DNA from: Candidatus Nitrospira kreftii
GTDB lineage: Bacteria > Nitrospirota > Nitrospiria > Nitrospirales > Nitrospiraceae
Reading direction: 5' to 3'
Length of the DNA: 64,000 nt
Assembly (NCBI GenBank): GCA_014058405.1
Contig: CP047423.1
Span: forward strand, 4,061,729 to 4,125,728
Positions within the stretch are counted from its first letter, which is position 1, and each line of letters starts with the position of its first letter. Below, in pieces: positions 55,568-63,678 of the stretch. Under the pieces are notes generated by a model. That model made no database searches. It was not told where the DNA came from and saw only the letters and a program-made list of their open reading frames with translations. Made by a program: the position numbers and the translations under genes.

Positions 55568-57022
55568 TCATTCTGCAATGTGGGTGGCTACCTGAGGAAT
55601 GGCCCATTGTCCGGCACTCGCGATCTCGCGCGGATCGCCGCTTATAATAATACGCTCGCGGATCAGGCCTGCCGCCGCGAGCAGCGTGTGGGCTGCAATC
55701 CTCGGCGCCTCATCGATGATCAGGACATCGAAGCGTACCTGACTGAACAAGGGGTCGCTTGCGACCCGGGTAGGTGTCGTGGCCACTAGTCGTCGGTTCT
55801 GGAGAAACGCCTGGCGGTTCGAATGTTCCTCAGCTGCCATCAGCTCGCGGACCTTCTTTGCACCCCCCAGTTTCGCGATGTACTCCTTCAGTTCGTCGAA
55901 TTCAGCGCGTTTCCCTCTGGGAACGGCTGCTTCTGGAACGAGTTGTTGGATGCGTCCTTTGGCGACATCGATTTCCTTGTCGAGTTGATCGATCTGCCGC
56001 TGGTACAGCTCACGGTACTGTTGAAGCGACTCCGCATTTTTCCCGAGGGCTTGCATGGCCAAGCGCTGAAAGAGCGACAGGCTCTCGAACTGCTGGATTG
56101 TGCCCTCGACATCAGCCATCCGCACTTGCAGCTCTCTCAACTGTGTCACGAGACGCCATTCGAGTGAGCGGACCTCATCCAAGTCTTTCTGCTTCGCTTC
56201 TTTGTGAGCCAGGAGCGGCACCAACTCCCGGAAGCGATCGTATTTACCTTTTAAGGAAGCCTTGTCGGCTTGCGACTTCGCAAGAAACTGGTGCATTTGT
56301 GCTTCGAAGCCCATTTCATGAAGGTAGATACCGCCGGCTTGCGTGGTGACAGAAAGTTCATACCGTGTGACCCACATTCGGTAGTTCAGACCACCGGCTT
56401 TGATCGTTCGCGCGACCTGGCCGACAGCATTATCGCATTCGTGATGGCTTGGACTGAGAAAGAGGATGCGCTTGTTTGCGCGAATGAGTTCTACCGCGAG
56501 CGTTGCAAGCTTCTGAAGACGTTGGGACTGGTCATCCATCCACACAGTCGCGAAGACGGATGAGGGAGTAGGCACCGTACGGGCGGCGACTTCCGGCATC
56601 TGTAGCAGAGAAGCCAACCGCTCGGTCGGTCCAAAGTGAAACAGGTCGGGCTTCGCCAACATCTCCCTCAGGCGGCCGGCAGCTGTGCTACGAAGACCTG
56701 CCAGGTCTGGAACGAGCGTGACAGAAGGAACATCGCTTCCGAGTCCATCGACGAGCTGAACAAGGATCTTGTTGCCGGTCTGGTGGAGGATGATTCCCTC
56801 TGTCGTCTCCAGCTCATCAGTTGGCACGACCGACACTGGAAGATCGCCGCACAGGGCGACATCAGAAGGCACGATAAATTCGTACAAATGGAGCCCACCG
56901 ATCGTTTGTAGCAGCCGTCCTTGAGACGCCAGGATCGGGGCGTCATGCCCCGCCTCCGTCAGACGGATTCGTTCGGCTTCAAGGCAGAGACTCCATGCTT
57001 CTATGAGTTCATGTGCCGTCAT
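55568..57022 (-). CDS. SF1-helicase-like protein lacking Walker A
   Basis: A 484-residue protein. The second half has SF1 (DNA2/NAM7, AAA_12) marks: RRLVATTPTRVASDPLFSQV, motif II FDVLIIDEAPRIAAH and motif III ERIIISGDPREI. The place where GxxGxGKT should stand reads PTPSSVFATVWMDDQSQRLQ, so ATP binding in the usual way is lost. A coiled coil of about 130 residues (KDLDEVRSLEWRLVTQLREL) splits the domain. The C-terminus ends soon after motif III (IPQVATHIAE), with motifs IV-VI missing. It may be a non-helicase scaffold or a truncated relic. Start MTAHELIEAW at 57022. Confidence 0.65.
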   Translation of the reverse strand: MTAHELIEAWSLCLEAERIRLTEAGHDAPILASQGRLLQTIGGLHLYEFIVPSDVALCGDLPVSVVPTDELETTEGIILHQTGNKILVQLVDGLGSDVPSVTLVPDLAGLRSTAAGRLREMLAKPDLFHFGPTERLASLLQMPEVAARTVPTPSSVFATVWMDDQSQRLQKLATLAVELIRANKRILFLSPSHHECDNAVGQVARTIKAGGLNYRMWVTRYELSVTTQAGGIYLHEMGFEAQMHQFLAKSQADKASLKGKYDRFRELVPLLAHKEAKQKDLDEVRSLEWRLVTQLRELQVRMADVEGTIQQFESLSLFQRLAMQALGKNAESLQQYRELYQRQIDQLDKEIDVAKGRIQQLVPEAAVPRGKRAEFDELKEYIAKLGGAKKVRELMAAEEHSNRQAFLQNRRLVATTPTRVASDPLFSQVRFDVLIIDEAPRIAAHTLLAAAGLIRERIIISGDPREIASAGQWAIPQVATHIAE

Positions 57023-57172
57023 GACGACTACTATTACCTGTACGGTCAACCCCCGAGAGGCCATGATCATAAATGTCCCTCACGCTCACTGTCCACCGAG
57101 CAAACGGAGAGGTTGCCCTTGTCTTCACGACCAGATCTTGTCTAGAATGAGCGCCTTGCTGGGAGGAAATCT

Positions 57173-57442
57173 GTGAAGGGCTTGAGGTTCGAACGGATCG
57201 CCACTGGACGTCACTACAATGTGGTCTTCCACATCGGGAGTACCTATGTCCCGGTGAGTGATGAGACCGTTGAGGAGCTCAGGGACCAAAGCCTCCTGCC
57301 GGCTGAGCGATTTTTGGATCTCCTCATCGACCGCGTCGGGTATTCGTCCTACCTAAAGGATCAGATCCGCACCGAACTGAAAGCGACGGGCGATCCCACC
57401 ACGCAGATTACCGTCCTCCAGGGCGCGATCAGGGAACTGTAA
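57173..57442 (+). CDS. Hypothetical small protein
   Basis: An 89-residue protein starting at GTG 57173 behind GGGAGG. GLRFERIATGRHYNVVFHIG and STYVPVSDETVEELRDQSLL, then a helical end. No family known. Divergent from the SF1-like gene. Confidence 0.6.
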   Translation: MKGLRFERIATGRHYNVVFHIGSTYVPVSDETVEELRDQSLLPAERFLDLLIDRVGYSSYLKDQIRTELKATGDPTTQITVLQGAIREL

Positions 57443-57820
57443 GCCTATTACGTCCGCGATCCGTATCTCGAACAATCTCCGCACGTCGCGCTCAAAAATC
57501 CGCTTCAATAGTATAGCCTCTGTGCCCTAGGTGGTTTAGTTTTTCACTTTGCACAAATAGCTAAAAGCCATCACAAAGGTGAGGTTATGCACTTTATAAA
57601 CCAGGACTTGAAGGGGACCACCAGCCACGGGAATAGCAGAAGTGATTGCCTTGCCGAACTCACGGGCGATGTCCTCCGTGCTCATCGAACTCGGTGGCTT
57701 CTCCATTTTTCCCTCTCACATAGGAGCAATTTGAGGCGTTGCACTTCAACTGCGCGCGTCGAGCGACCACCGCTTCATCGTGGGGGCTCCGCGAGCAAAG
57801 GACCTACTCGATTAGTCCCG
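57443..57820. other. Gene-free interval
   Basis: About 380 bases with no convincing gene on either strand. A plus-strand frame at 57587-57865 has Arg/Ser-rich, non-protein-like content. It precedes the duplicated TPR end. Confidence 0.35.
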
Positions 57821-57937
57821 ACCCTCAATCCCCTACCTGTCTTTCCTGAAACAGCTGATTCATGATCTGATTTTTCCGAATTGCGATGGATGATGGTGCT
57901 TCAACGCGCCTTGGAATAGTTTTCCATCACGCTCTGC
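57821..57937 (-). pseudogene. Duplicated 3' end of the TPR gene
   Basis: 57821-57873 matches 58699-58751 with about four changes in 53 bases, and 57898-57937 matches 58774-58810 more loosely. The second copy is the real end of the TPR gene. This copy encodes only a broken tail. The toxin-antitoxin pair lies exactly between the two copies. Confidence 0.75.
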
Positions 57938-58334
57938 CCGCATACGCCGATGGTGAGACAGCAATGCTGGGGAACGCTTTCAGGATCTGCTGGTCGTTGG
58001 TAACTAAAGGCACTCCCAAATCCTGAGCCAGAGCGACGAACTCACAGTCATGGGATGATCTTCCTGACTGTTCAGCAAGTGTCAAAAAATGGCGAGAGAT
58101 CACACTGTATTCGCGTCTGGCTAACCATCGCTTTGCCTCCTCGACCATGGATAGTGCTTTATCCAGAGCCACTAACTCTTTTCGGACGAGGCCGATCAGC
58201 GCATTCCGAAACTCGGAACGCCACAGCAACGGAACAGTCCACATGGCATCGCGTCTAAGTACGGCTTCGCTCTCTTCCGTTTTTTCCCCCTGGACATAGA
58301 GATAGATCAACAAGTTCGTGTCAGCCACAATCAT
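57927..58334 (-). CDS. PIN-domain toxin (VapC/FitB type)
   Basis: A 135-residue PIN ribonuclease: MIVADTNLLIYLYVQGEKTE (first Asp), LLWRSEFRNALIGLVRKELV (Glu), SSHDCEFVALAQDLGVPLVT (Asp) and NDQQILKAFP. It overlaps the antitoxin stop by 4 bases. Its last codons run into the duplicated TPR end. Confidence 0.88.
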   Translation of the reverse strand: MIVADTNLLIYLYVQGEKTEESEAVLRRDAMWTVPLLWRSEFRNALIGLVRKELVALDKALSMVEEAKRWLARREYSVISRHFLTLAEQSGRSSHDCEFVALAQDLGVPLVTNDQQILKAFPSIAVSPSAYAGRA

Positions 58335-58573
58335 GGCCGACCAGCCCTCTTCAGTTCGTTGAGGAGGTCATCGGTTAACGCCGTCCCTTTTGGGATTTGA
58401 CGAATGGCACGTGCCCTTGCCAGCAACGTATCGGCATCTACCGGCACGCTCAGTGTCATCTGTTCCAGATATGAGATAACCTGAAAATTCAGACTGCGGT
58501 GTTGAGCTGCCGCTTGTTGCTTGAGTCGCTTTACCAACGGCTCCGGAATATTCTTGATGGTCAAGGTTGCCAT
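58331..58573 (-). CDS. FitA-type ribbon-helix-helix antitoxin
   Basis: An 80-residue antitoxin: ATLTIKNIPEPLVKRLKQQA, AAQHRSLNFQVISYLEQMTL, then a toxin-binding tail (ALTDDLLNELKRAGRP). It binds its own promoter as a dimer in related pairs. Paired with the PIN toxin by a 4-base overlap. Confidence 0.88.
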   Translation of the reverse strand: MATLTIKNIPEPLVKRLKQQAAAQHRSLNFQVISYLEQMTLSVPVDADTLLARARAIRQIPKGTALTDDLLNELKRAGRP

Positions 58574-58702
58574 GGCCTTCTCCTTGATGGTTCCATATTG
58601 ACTCCAATATGGGTGCTATCTTGAACGGCATGATACCGTCAAGAAGGAGCACTCGTTTCGCATTGCCTTCTGCGAATCGGGAAGGGAAGGTGTCCTGCAC
58701 CC

Positions 58703-59734
58703 TCAATCCCCCACCTGCCCTTCCTGAAAGAGCTGATTCATGATCTGATTTCGCTTTTCGGGGTCCTGATAATATTTCAACGCCTTGCTGTAGTTCTCCA
58801 TCGCGCTCTGGCGTTTACCCCGAATCGCATAGATTTCGGCGATACCGTGATAGGCTCGCGCGTCTTCCTCGTTGCACTTGAGGGCCCGGCTGAAGATGTC
58901 CGCCGCTTGTTGGAGTTGATGTTTGCCTAACGCAAGCCAGCCAAGAGCAGAGTGAGCGGCACCAAAGTTCGGATCGGCGTTGAGCGCATCCTGATAGCTC
59001 TTTTGTGCCAAGTCCAGACGGCCGCGAGTTTCGTACAGACCACCTAGGGCGAAATGGACTTCGGCATCCTGTGGGTTCAGCTTCAAGGCCGTTTTGTAGG
59101 ATTGCACGGCCGGTTCCAGCTTGCCCTGTTCAGCAAGAGCGCAGGCCAGGTTGGAGTGAGCTGCCGAATCGTTGGGGGTGAGTTTGATCACCTCACGATA
59201 TTCCTTGATCGCCATTTCCAACCGTCCTTGGTCTTGGTAGGCGACTCCCAGATTCATCCGCGCAGGTGGAAAATCCGGAGCAAGCCGGACAGCTTCACGA
59301 TAGGCCTTGATCGCCATCTCAGGATGACCAGCCCGTTCATGAATCTGCGCAAGAAAGTAATGTGGGTAGGCAGATTGTGGAAGTAGGCGCGCCGCGTCCG
59401 TGTATGGCCGCATAGATTGGTCGGATTGACCGGACTGCGCGAGAAAAAGGCCCATGATGAGGTGGACATAGCCGCAGCCATCATGCCGACTGAGCAGATC
59501 GTTTACCCAACTCCCGACCGCTGCAATGTCCTGCTGGGTTTCGAGGCAGAGCGCATGGGCCTTCCAGGCATCGGCGAATCGACCCTGGAGAAGATACACA
59601 ATGTTGCGCGCAAACAAAGGACGAGGGTCCTTTGCCCCCTCCGGGATGCGACTCCAGGTCATCGACTCAGCGTATACGGTATCCCAGGCGCCGGCCACGA
59701 TGGCGGCTTCGCATTGTTGCTGATGGATGCTCAT
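58703..59734 (-). CDS. TPR-repeat protein
   Basis: A 343-residue soluble TPR protein without signal peptide. Repeats from about residue 120: YPHYFLAQIHERAGHPEMAI, ARMNLGVAYQDQGRLEMAIK, AHSNLACALAEQGKLEPAVQ, VHFALGGLYETRGRLDLAQK, AHSALGWLALGKHQLQQAAD and AYHGIAEIYAIRGKRQSAME. It starts 16 bases after the ThyX-like stop (59751), so the two form an operon. The 3' end has a decayed copy at 57821. Confidence 0.82.
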   Translation of the reverse strand: MSIHQQQCEAAIVAGAWDTVYAESMTWSRIPEGAKDPRPLFARNIVYLLQGRFADAWKAHALCLETQQDIAAVGSWVNDLLSRHDGCGYVHLIMGLFLAQSGQSDQSMRPYTDAARLLPQSAYPHYFLAQIHERAGHPEMAIKAYREAVRLAPDFPPARMNLGVAYQDQGRLEMAIKEYREVIKLTPNDSAAHSNLACALAEQGKLEPAVQSYKTALKLNPQDAEVHFALGGLYETRGRLDLAQKSYQDALNADPNFGAAHSALGWLALGKHQLQQAADIFSRALKCNEEDARAYHGIAEIYAIRGKRQSAMENYSKALKYYQDPEKRNQIMNQLFQEGQVGD

Positions 59735-59750
59735 GCGCAGTGCGACGATC

Positions 59751-61238
59751 TTATCGAGTCAGCGCGTCTTCGACATCGGGCGGCGTCGCTCGGACACCTT
59801 CGCCGAGAAAGGGAAATTTCTTGGCCAGTTGTTGCTTCATCTGCCACGCAACCGTTCGGTACGACCAATGGCCTTTCACCCCGGAACGGAGCTTGGCAAT
59901 ATATTCCGCCTCGGCATAATCCATTTTAAAGAGACAACGTACCTTGAAGCCAAACGGAATGGCATAGAGTGATGCTTCCTGATCCTTTTTCTTGAGCAAC
60001 TCGATGTCCTGACGAACCGCGTCCATTGCCTGCCGGTATTCCTGATCTAACCGCGCATCCACGAGCAGCGGTGGAACGTCGTAGCCGTGAACGGTGGTGA
60101 AGTTTTGCTGCACTTGCTGGCACCGCCGGTGGCGGTGCATGTCGCGCCAGGCGCCGATGTCCATCAGAATATCGAAATTGAATGCATAACCGCTGCGGAA
60201 CTCCTTGATCAGTTCATCGTATGGCCCGCGCTGTCTTGTGGCCACTTCGATGGTCGCGTGCTTCTCCTTCTCAGACCACTCTCGTACGACATCGAGTATG
60301 TTCCGGTACGGGGCTTGCGACACGCGATAGAGAAGTGTCGTGACGATTTCATCGAGCGGATGATGTGGGTCAACCAGCTCGACGGTCTCCACGGCACCCC
60401 ATGTTCCAGGCTGATCCAACCCTGTTCCGCGTAATGCCTCTTTCGCATGGCGAGCCAAATCAGCGTAGACCGACTCTTGATAGGCATTCGCTTTTGCATG
60501 CCGGGCCAGCGTTGGCGCCAAAGGATCGTTTGCGCCGGAAATCTGACCGCAGAGCTCGCTCCACAGGTTGACCGGCGCACGTTGACACGCCACTTTCAGG
60601 TCCTCCCCGATCCCTCGTAACTCGGGCAGCTGAGAAGACAGGAGACGCGTAATCTGTTTTTCCAACGTCCGTATACTGACGACTTGCCCGACGTTGGTCT
60701 TTGCCGCAAGAGGAAGCAGATACCGGGTGACGTCGAACGCCCGTGCCGCGATCGTCCGTTGATAATCGACCGGTTTCATAGATTCCGGGCGTGGGTCCCG
60801 TTCAGAGAGATACGCGATCAAGGGATTGTGCAGTAATCGATAAATTTCAGAGAGACTGCGGAGAACGCCTTCATAGAGTGCCTCGGTTTCGCTCCCCCGA
60901 ATCTGGCCCGGTACAAACCATCGGCTCGAGGCAAAATTCTGGTAGCGGCTGGATTTCGCCTGCCCGTCCCAGAGCGGTTCGTCCTCCAGACGAATGGCGG
61001 CCAATTCCGAAATCTCTTCAAAACAGATGATGACGTGGCCGAGGTCAGCGATCGACGCATGACCGTAATCGAAATAAAACTGGTCCCAGAACTTTTCCGA
61101 AGAGTGACTATGGACCCACCGGATGCTGTCTTCGATGGAGTCCGGTGATCGGCTATAGCGCGCCAGTGCGTATGCGGATTTCTCCGGCGGCATAGGGGCG
61201 ATGGCGACAACCCGGCGACCTGATTGATCCTGACTCAT
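59751..61238 (-). CDS. Double-domain ThyX-like flavoprotein
   Basis: A 495-residue protein made of two ThyX-like halves. The first half has FYFDYGHASIADLGHVIICF, LAAIRLEDEPLWDGQAKSSR and YQNFASSRWFVPG. The second has LYRVSQAPYRNILDVVREWS, FDILMDIGAWRDMHRHRRCQ and QVQQNFTTVHGYDVPP. ThyX makes dTMP with FAD and methylene-THF; its signature is RHRxxSxNExSxR. Here the two signature sites read AKSSRYQNFASSR and RHRRCQQVQQNFT, neither complete. Normal ThyX is about 220-250 residues. It may be a fused, diverged enzyme; dTMP synthesis is not certain. Confidence 0.8.
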   Translation of the reverse strand: MSQDQSGRRVVAIAPMPPEKSAYALARYSRSPDSIEDSIRWVHSHSSEKFWDQFYFDYGHASIADLGHVIICFEEISELAAIRLEDEPLWDGQAKSSRYQNFASSRWFVPGQIRGSETEALYEGVLRSLSEIYRLLHNPLIAYLSERDPRPESMKPVDYQRTIAARAFDVTRYLLPLAAKTNVGQVVSIRTLEKQITRLLSSQLPELRGIGEDLKVACQRAPVNLWSELCGQISGANDPLAPTLARHAKANAYQESVYADLARHAKEALRGTGLDQPGTWGAVETVELVDPHHPLDEIVTTLLYRVSQAPYRNILDVVREWSEKEKHATIEVATRQRGPYDELIKEFRSGYAFNFDILMDIGAWRDMHRHRRCQQVQQNFTTVHGYDVPPLLVDARLDQEYRQAMDAVRQDIELLKKKDQEASLYAIPFGFKVRCLFKMDYAEAEYIAKLRSGVKGHWSYRTVAWQMKQQLAKKFPFLGEGVRATPPDVEDALTR

Positions 61239-61399
61239 AGAGAGCCGTTCACTCCTCGTTGAACTGTAAGCCGCGCACTATACCTCTCACGTCAGCATGG
61301 CGCAAGCTCAAGTCCGTTGACTTGCCGCAGAAAGCGCCGCTATAGTCCGCCGAATCGCAAGATGCGTATGGTTTCGCGCAAGGGAGCTCAGCACGTTTT

Positions 61400-62662
61400 A
61401 TGATCAAGGGCATCAAAGGCGTGAAGGATCTGTTACCGGAAGAGACGCCCCGTTGGCACCTCATTGAAGAACGTGCTCGACGGTGGGCGGACCGGTATGG
61501 ATTTCAGGAGATTCGCATTCCGATCTTTGAGATGACGACCCTATTTGCACGAAGCATCGGGGCCTCGACCGATATTGTTGAGAAGGAAATGTACACGTTC
61601 CAAGATCGGGACGGTACCTCGTTGACTCTGCGCCCTGAGGGGACCGCTGGGACAGTCCGAGCCTATATCGAGCACAATCGGGCCGCCGTACCAGTCCCGC
61701 AGAAATACTTTTACTTCGGGCCGATGTTCCGGCATGAGCGGCCTCAAGCTGGGCGGCTTCGGCAATTTCACCAGTTCGGGGTGGAGTCACTCGGGATGGC
61801 TGATCCCCGAGCCGATGTTGAAGTGATAACCCTCTTGTGGCGGATTCTTCATGACCTCGGGCTCGAGGGACTCACGTTGGAAATCAATAACCTCGGATAT
61901 ACGGCCGATCGAGAGTCGTATCGTCCTCAACTCGTCACGTATCTCCGACAGCATGAAACCAGTCTCTGTGCGAATTGCCAGCGTCGGATTGAGGCGAATC
62001 CCCTCCGCGTTCTTGACTGTAAAGTCCCTGAGTGTCGCGCGATGACGGAGTCCGCTCCCCGACTCGCCGATTCACTCTCCGAAGCCGCTCGAGCGTACTT
62101 TACCGGTGTTCTACAGGGACTTGACCTCATCCACATTCCGTATTCCTTGAACCATCGACTTGTGCGTGGGTTAGACTATTACAACCTGACGACTTTCGAG
62201 GTCACTGCGACCAATCTCGGGGCTCAGAACGCAGTCGGGGCGGGTGGACGGTACGATGGTCTCGTCGAAACTCTGTCAGGACCTCCTACACCAGCTGTAG
62301 GTTTCGCGGTCGGTCTAGAACGCATCGCGATGTTACTCCCAGAGTCGGCGTTGCGGACAACCGCGGCCCATGTCGTTGTCTACGTTGCAGCATTTGGAGA
62401 CCAAGGCTCGGTTGTCGGTCTCTCTGCCCTCGAGGAGCTTCGTACTTCTGGAATTCCAGCTCTGTCGGACTTTCGTTCCTCGACATTGAAGGCCCATTTA
62501 CGGCAAGCTGATCGGCTTGCCTGCGGTTTCACTCTCATTCTCGGTGACGACGAGGTACAGAAAGGCACGGCTATCCTTCGAAATATGGTGACGAAGAACC
62601 AGTATGATCTTCCTCTCTCCTCTCTTTCAGTTGCGATTCAGCCGCTTCTTAGAAGCTCCTAA
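61400..62662 (+). CDS. hisS: Histidyl-tRNA synthetase
   Basis: A 420-residue class II synthetase. MIKGIKGVKDLLPEETPRWH, motif 2 QKYFYFGPMFRHERPQAGRL, RQFHQFGVESLG, the histidine-binding LVRGLDYYNLTTFEV and motif 3 AVGFAVGLERIAML, then the anticodon-binding domain (VVVYVAAFGDQGSVVGLSAL). It charges tRNA-His. Normal length. Confidence 0.97.
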   Translation: MIKGIKGVKDLLPEETPRWHLIEERARRWADRYGFQEIRIPIFEMTTLFARSIGASTDIVEKEMYTFQDRDGTSLTLRPEGTAGTVRAYIEHNRAAVPVPQKYFYFGPMFRHERPQAGRLRQFHQFGVESLGMADPRADVEVITLLWRILHDLGLEGLTLEINNLGYTADRESYRPQLVTYLRQHETSLCANCQRRIEANPLRVLDCKVPECRAMTESAPRLADSLSEAARAYFTGVLQGLDLIHIPYSLNHRLVRGLDYYNLTTFEVTATNLGAQNAVGAGGRYDGLVETLSGPPTPAVGFAVGLERIAMLLPESALRTTAAHVVVYVAAFGDQGSVVGLSALEELRTSGIPALSDFRSSTLKAHLRQADRLACGFTLILGDDEVQKGTAILRNMVTKNQYDLPLSSLSVAIQPLLRSS

Positions 62663-62757
62663 GGGCGCCATTTTTCGCATTGACTTTCCCCTTCAAACCT
62701 CTTACTCTCTCTACGTCTTGTAGATTCTAACCTGCTGAATATTTAAGATAAATTCCT

Positions 62758-63087
62758 GTGGATTCACGACACTCACACAAGATCGGGTTCCTCCTAGCTT
62801 TGCCTCCATCGCATGCGAGCGCTTCGACGGTTTATGGTCTAGCTCAAGCCGCTCTCACCGCTGGTCACGAAGTCTATCTCTACCTCATCGATGAAGGGGT
62901 TAAAAATATGCCCACCAGCCAATATCGGGAGCTCGCTCACGCCGGGGCAAAGGTTTTTGTCTGTGCGTATGGTTGCCAGCAACATAACGTACCGACCACG
63001 GACACAGATCCAAGCATGTCTCTCTGTGGGTTGGTGGTGCTTTCTGGAATTATTGATACCTGTAAGCCATTCCTATCATTTACCTGA
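62758..63087 (+). CDS. DsrE/TusD-like protein
   Basis: A 109-residue protein starting at GTG. KIGFLLALPPSHASASTVYG, AALTAGHEVYLYLIDEGVKN, AGAKVFVCAYGCQQHNVP and MSLCGLVVLSGIIDTCK fit the DsrE fold. A candidate sulfur-relay cysteine lies in YGCQQH. First of three short genes resembling dsrEFH/tusDCB, which relay sulfane sulfur. Confidence 0.75.
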   Translation: MDSRHSHKIGFLLALPPSHASASTVYGLAQAALTAGHEVYLYLIDEGVKNMPTSQYRELAHAGAKVFVCAYGCQQHNVPTTDTDPSMSLCGLVVLSGIIDTCKPFLSFT

Positions 63088-63099
63088 CACGAATCTTTT

Positions 63100-63441
63100 G
63101 TGGCTAAGAATATCGCCGTTGTCATTCAAGAAGATCCTCGCAAAACACACAGGCCTGTTGAAGCATTGAGGATTGCACTCGGCCTGGTTGCAGGATCGCA
63201 TCAAACGACTGTGATTCTACTTGGGGAAGCTTTTCGCCTTCTCAGTGTAGATATAGACGACATCATTGATGTCGATATCCTCGAAAAATATCTCCCAGCG
63301 ATCGCTCAACTCAAAGTTCCATTCATTCTCCAGTCCACAGCAGATCAACTGAAGGTCCGCGGTGAGTTTCACGTTCGCTATACATCGGATGAAAGTATAG
63401 GAGTTTTTGTTCGATCAATGGATAACACACTCGTTTTCTAG
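63100..63441 (+). CDS. DsrF/TusC-like protein
   Basis: A 113-residue protein from GTG 63100. KNIAVVIQEDPRKTHRPVEA, LRIALGLVAGSHQTTVILLG, LSVDIDDIIDVDILEKYLPA follow the DsrE/F fold. It has no cysteine, so it would be a structural partner in the hetero-hexamer. Confidence 0.7.
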   Translation: MAKNIAVVIQEDPRKTHRPVEALRIALGLVAGSHQTTVILLGEAFRLLSVDIDDIIDVDILEKYLPAIAQLKVPFILQSTADQLKVRGEFHVRYTSDESIGVFVRSMDNTLVF

Positions 63442-63456
63442 TTGAGGTTTCGACGC

Positions 63457-63678
63457 ATGTCCTTGATTGTCTATATCTCTCGTCCTTCTGCGCAAGTGAT
63501 TGCTCGTTCCATATGTCTAAAAGAAAATTCTGGGTTGGTTCTCTCTTTGGACAATACTGTTCCTCCGGGAAAAGTTAAAAGCACTACCAACGTATTACCG
63601 CTGCAGGTAGAGGAGAACTTATCCTATGATCAGGTGCTGATGGTGCTGCTTAAAGCTAACAAAATTATTACTCTGTAA
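63457..63678 (+). CDS. DsrH/TusB-like protein
   Basis: A 73-residue protein: MSLIVYISRPSAQVIARSIC, NTVPPGKVKSTTNVLPLQVE, LSYDQVLMVLLKANKIITL. Size, position and the last-strand pattern suggest DsrH/TusB. TTG 63442 is an alternative start directly after the previous stop. It ends the trio. Confidence 0.65.
   Translation: MSLIVYISRPSAQVIARSICLKENSGLVLSLDNTVPPGKVKSTTNVLPLQVEENLSYDQVLMVLLKANKIITL

Noticed and set aside
57587..57865. 92-codon plus-strand frame
   Set aside because: It runs antisense into the duplicated TPR end, has shadow-like Arg/Ser composition, and its apparent ribosome site is poor.
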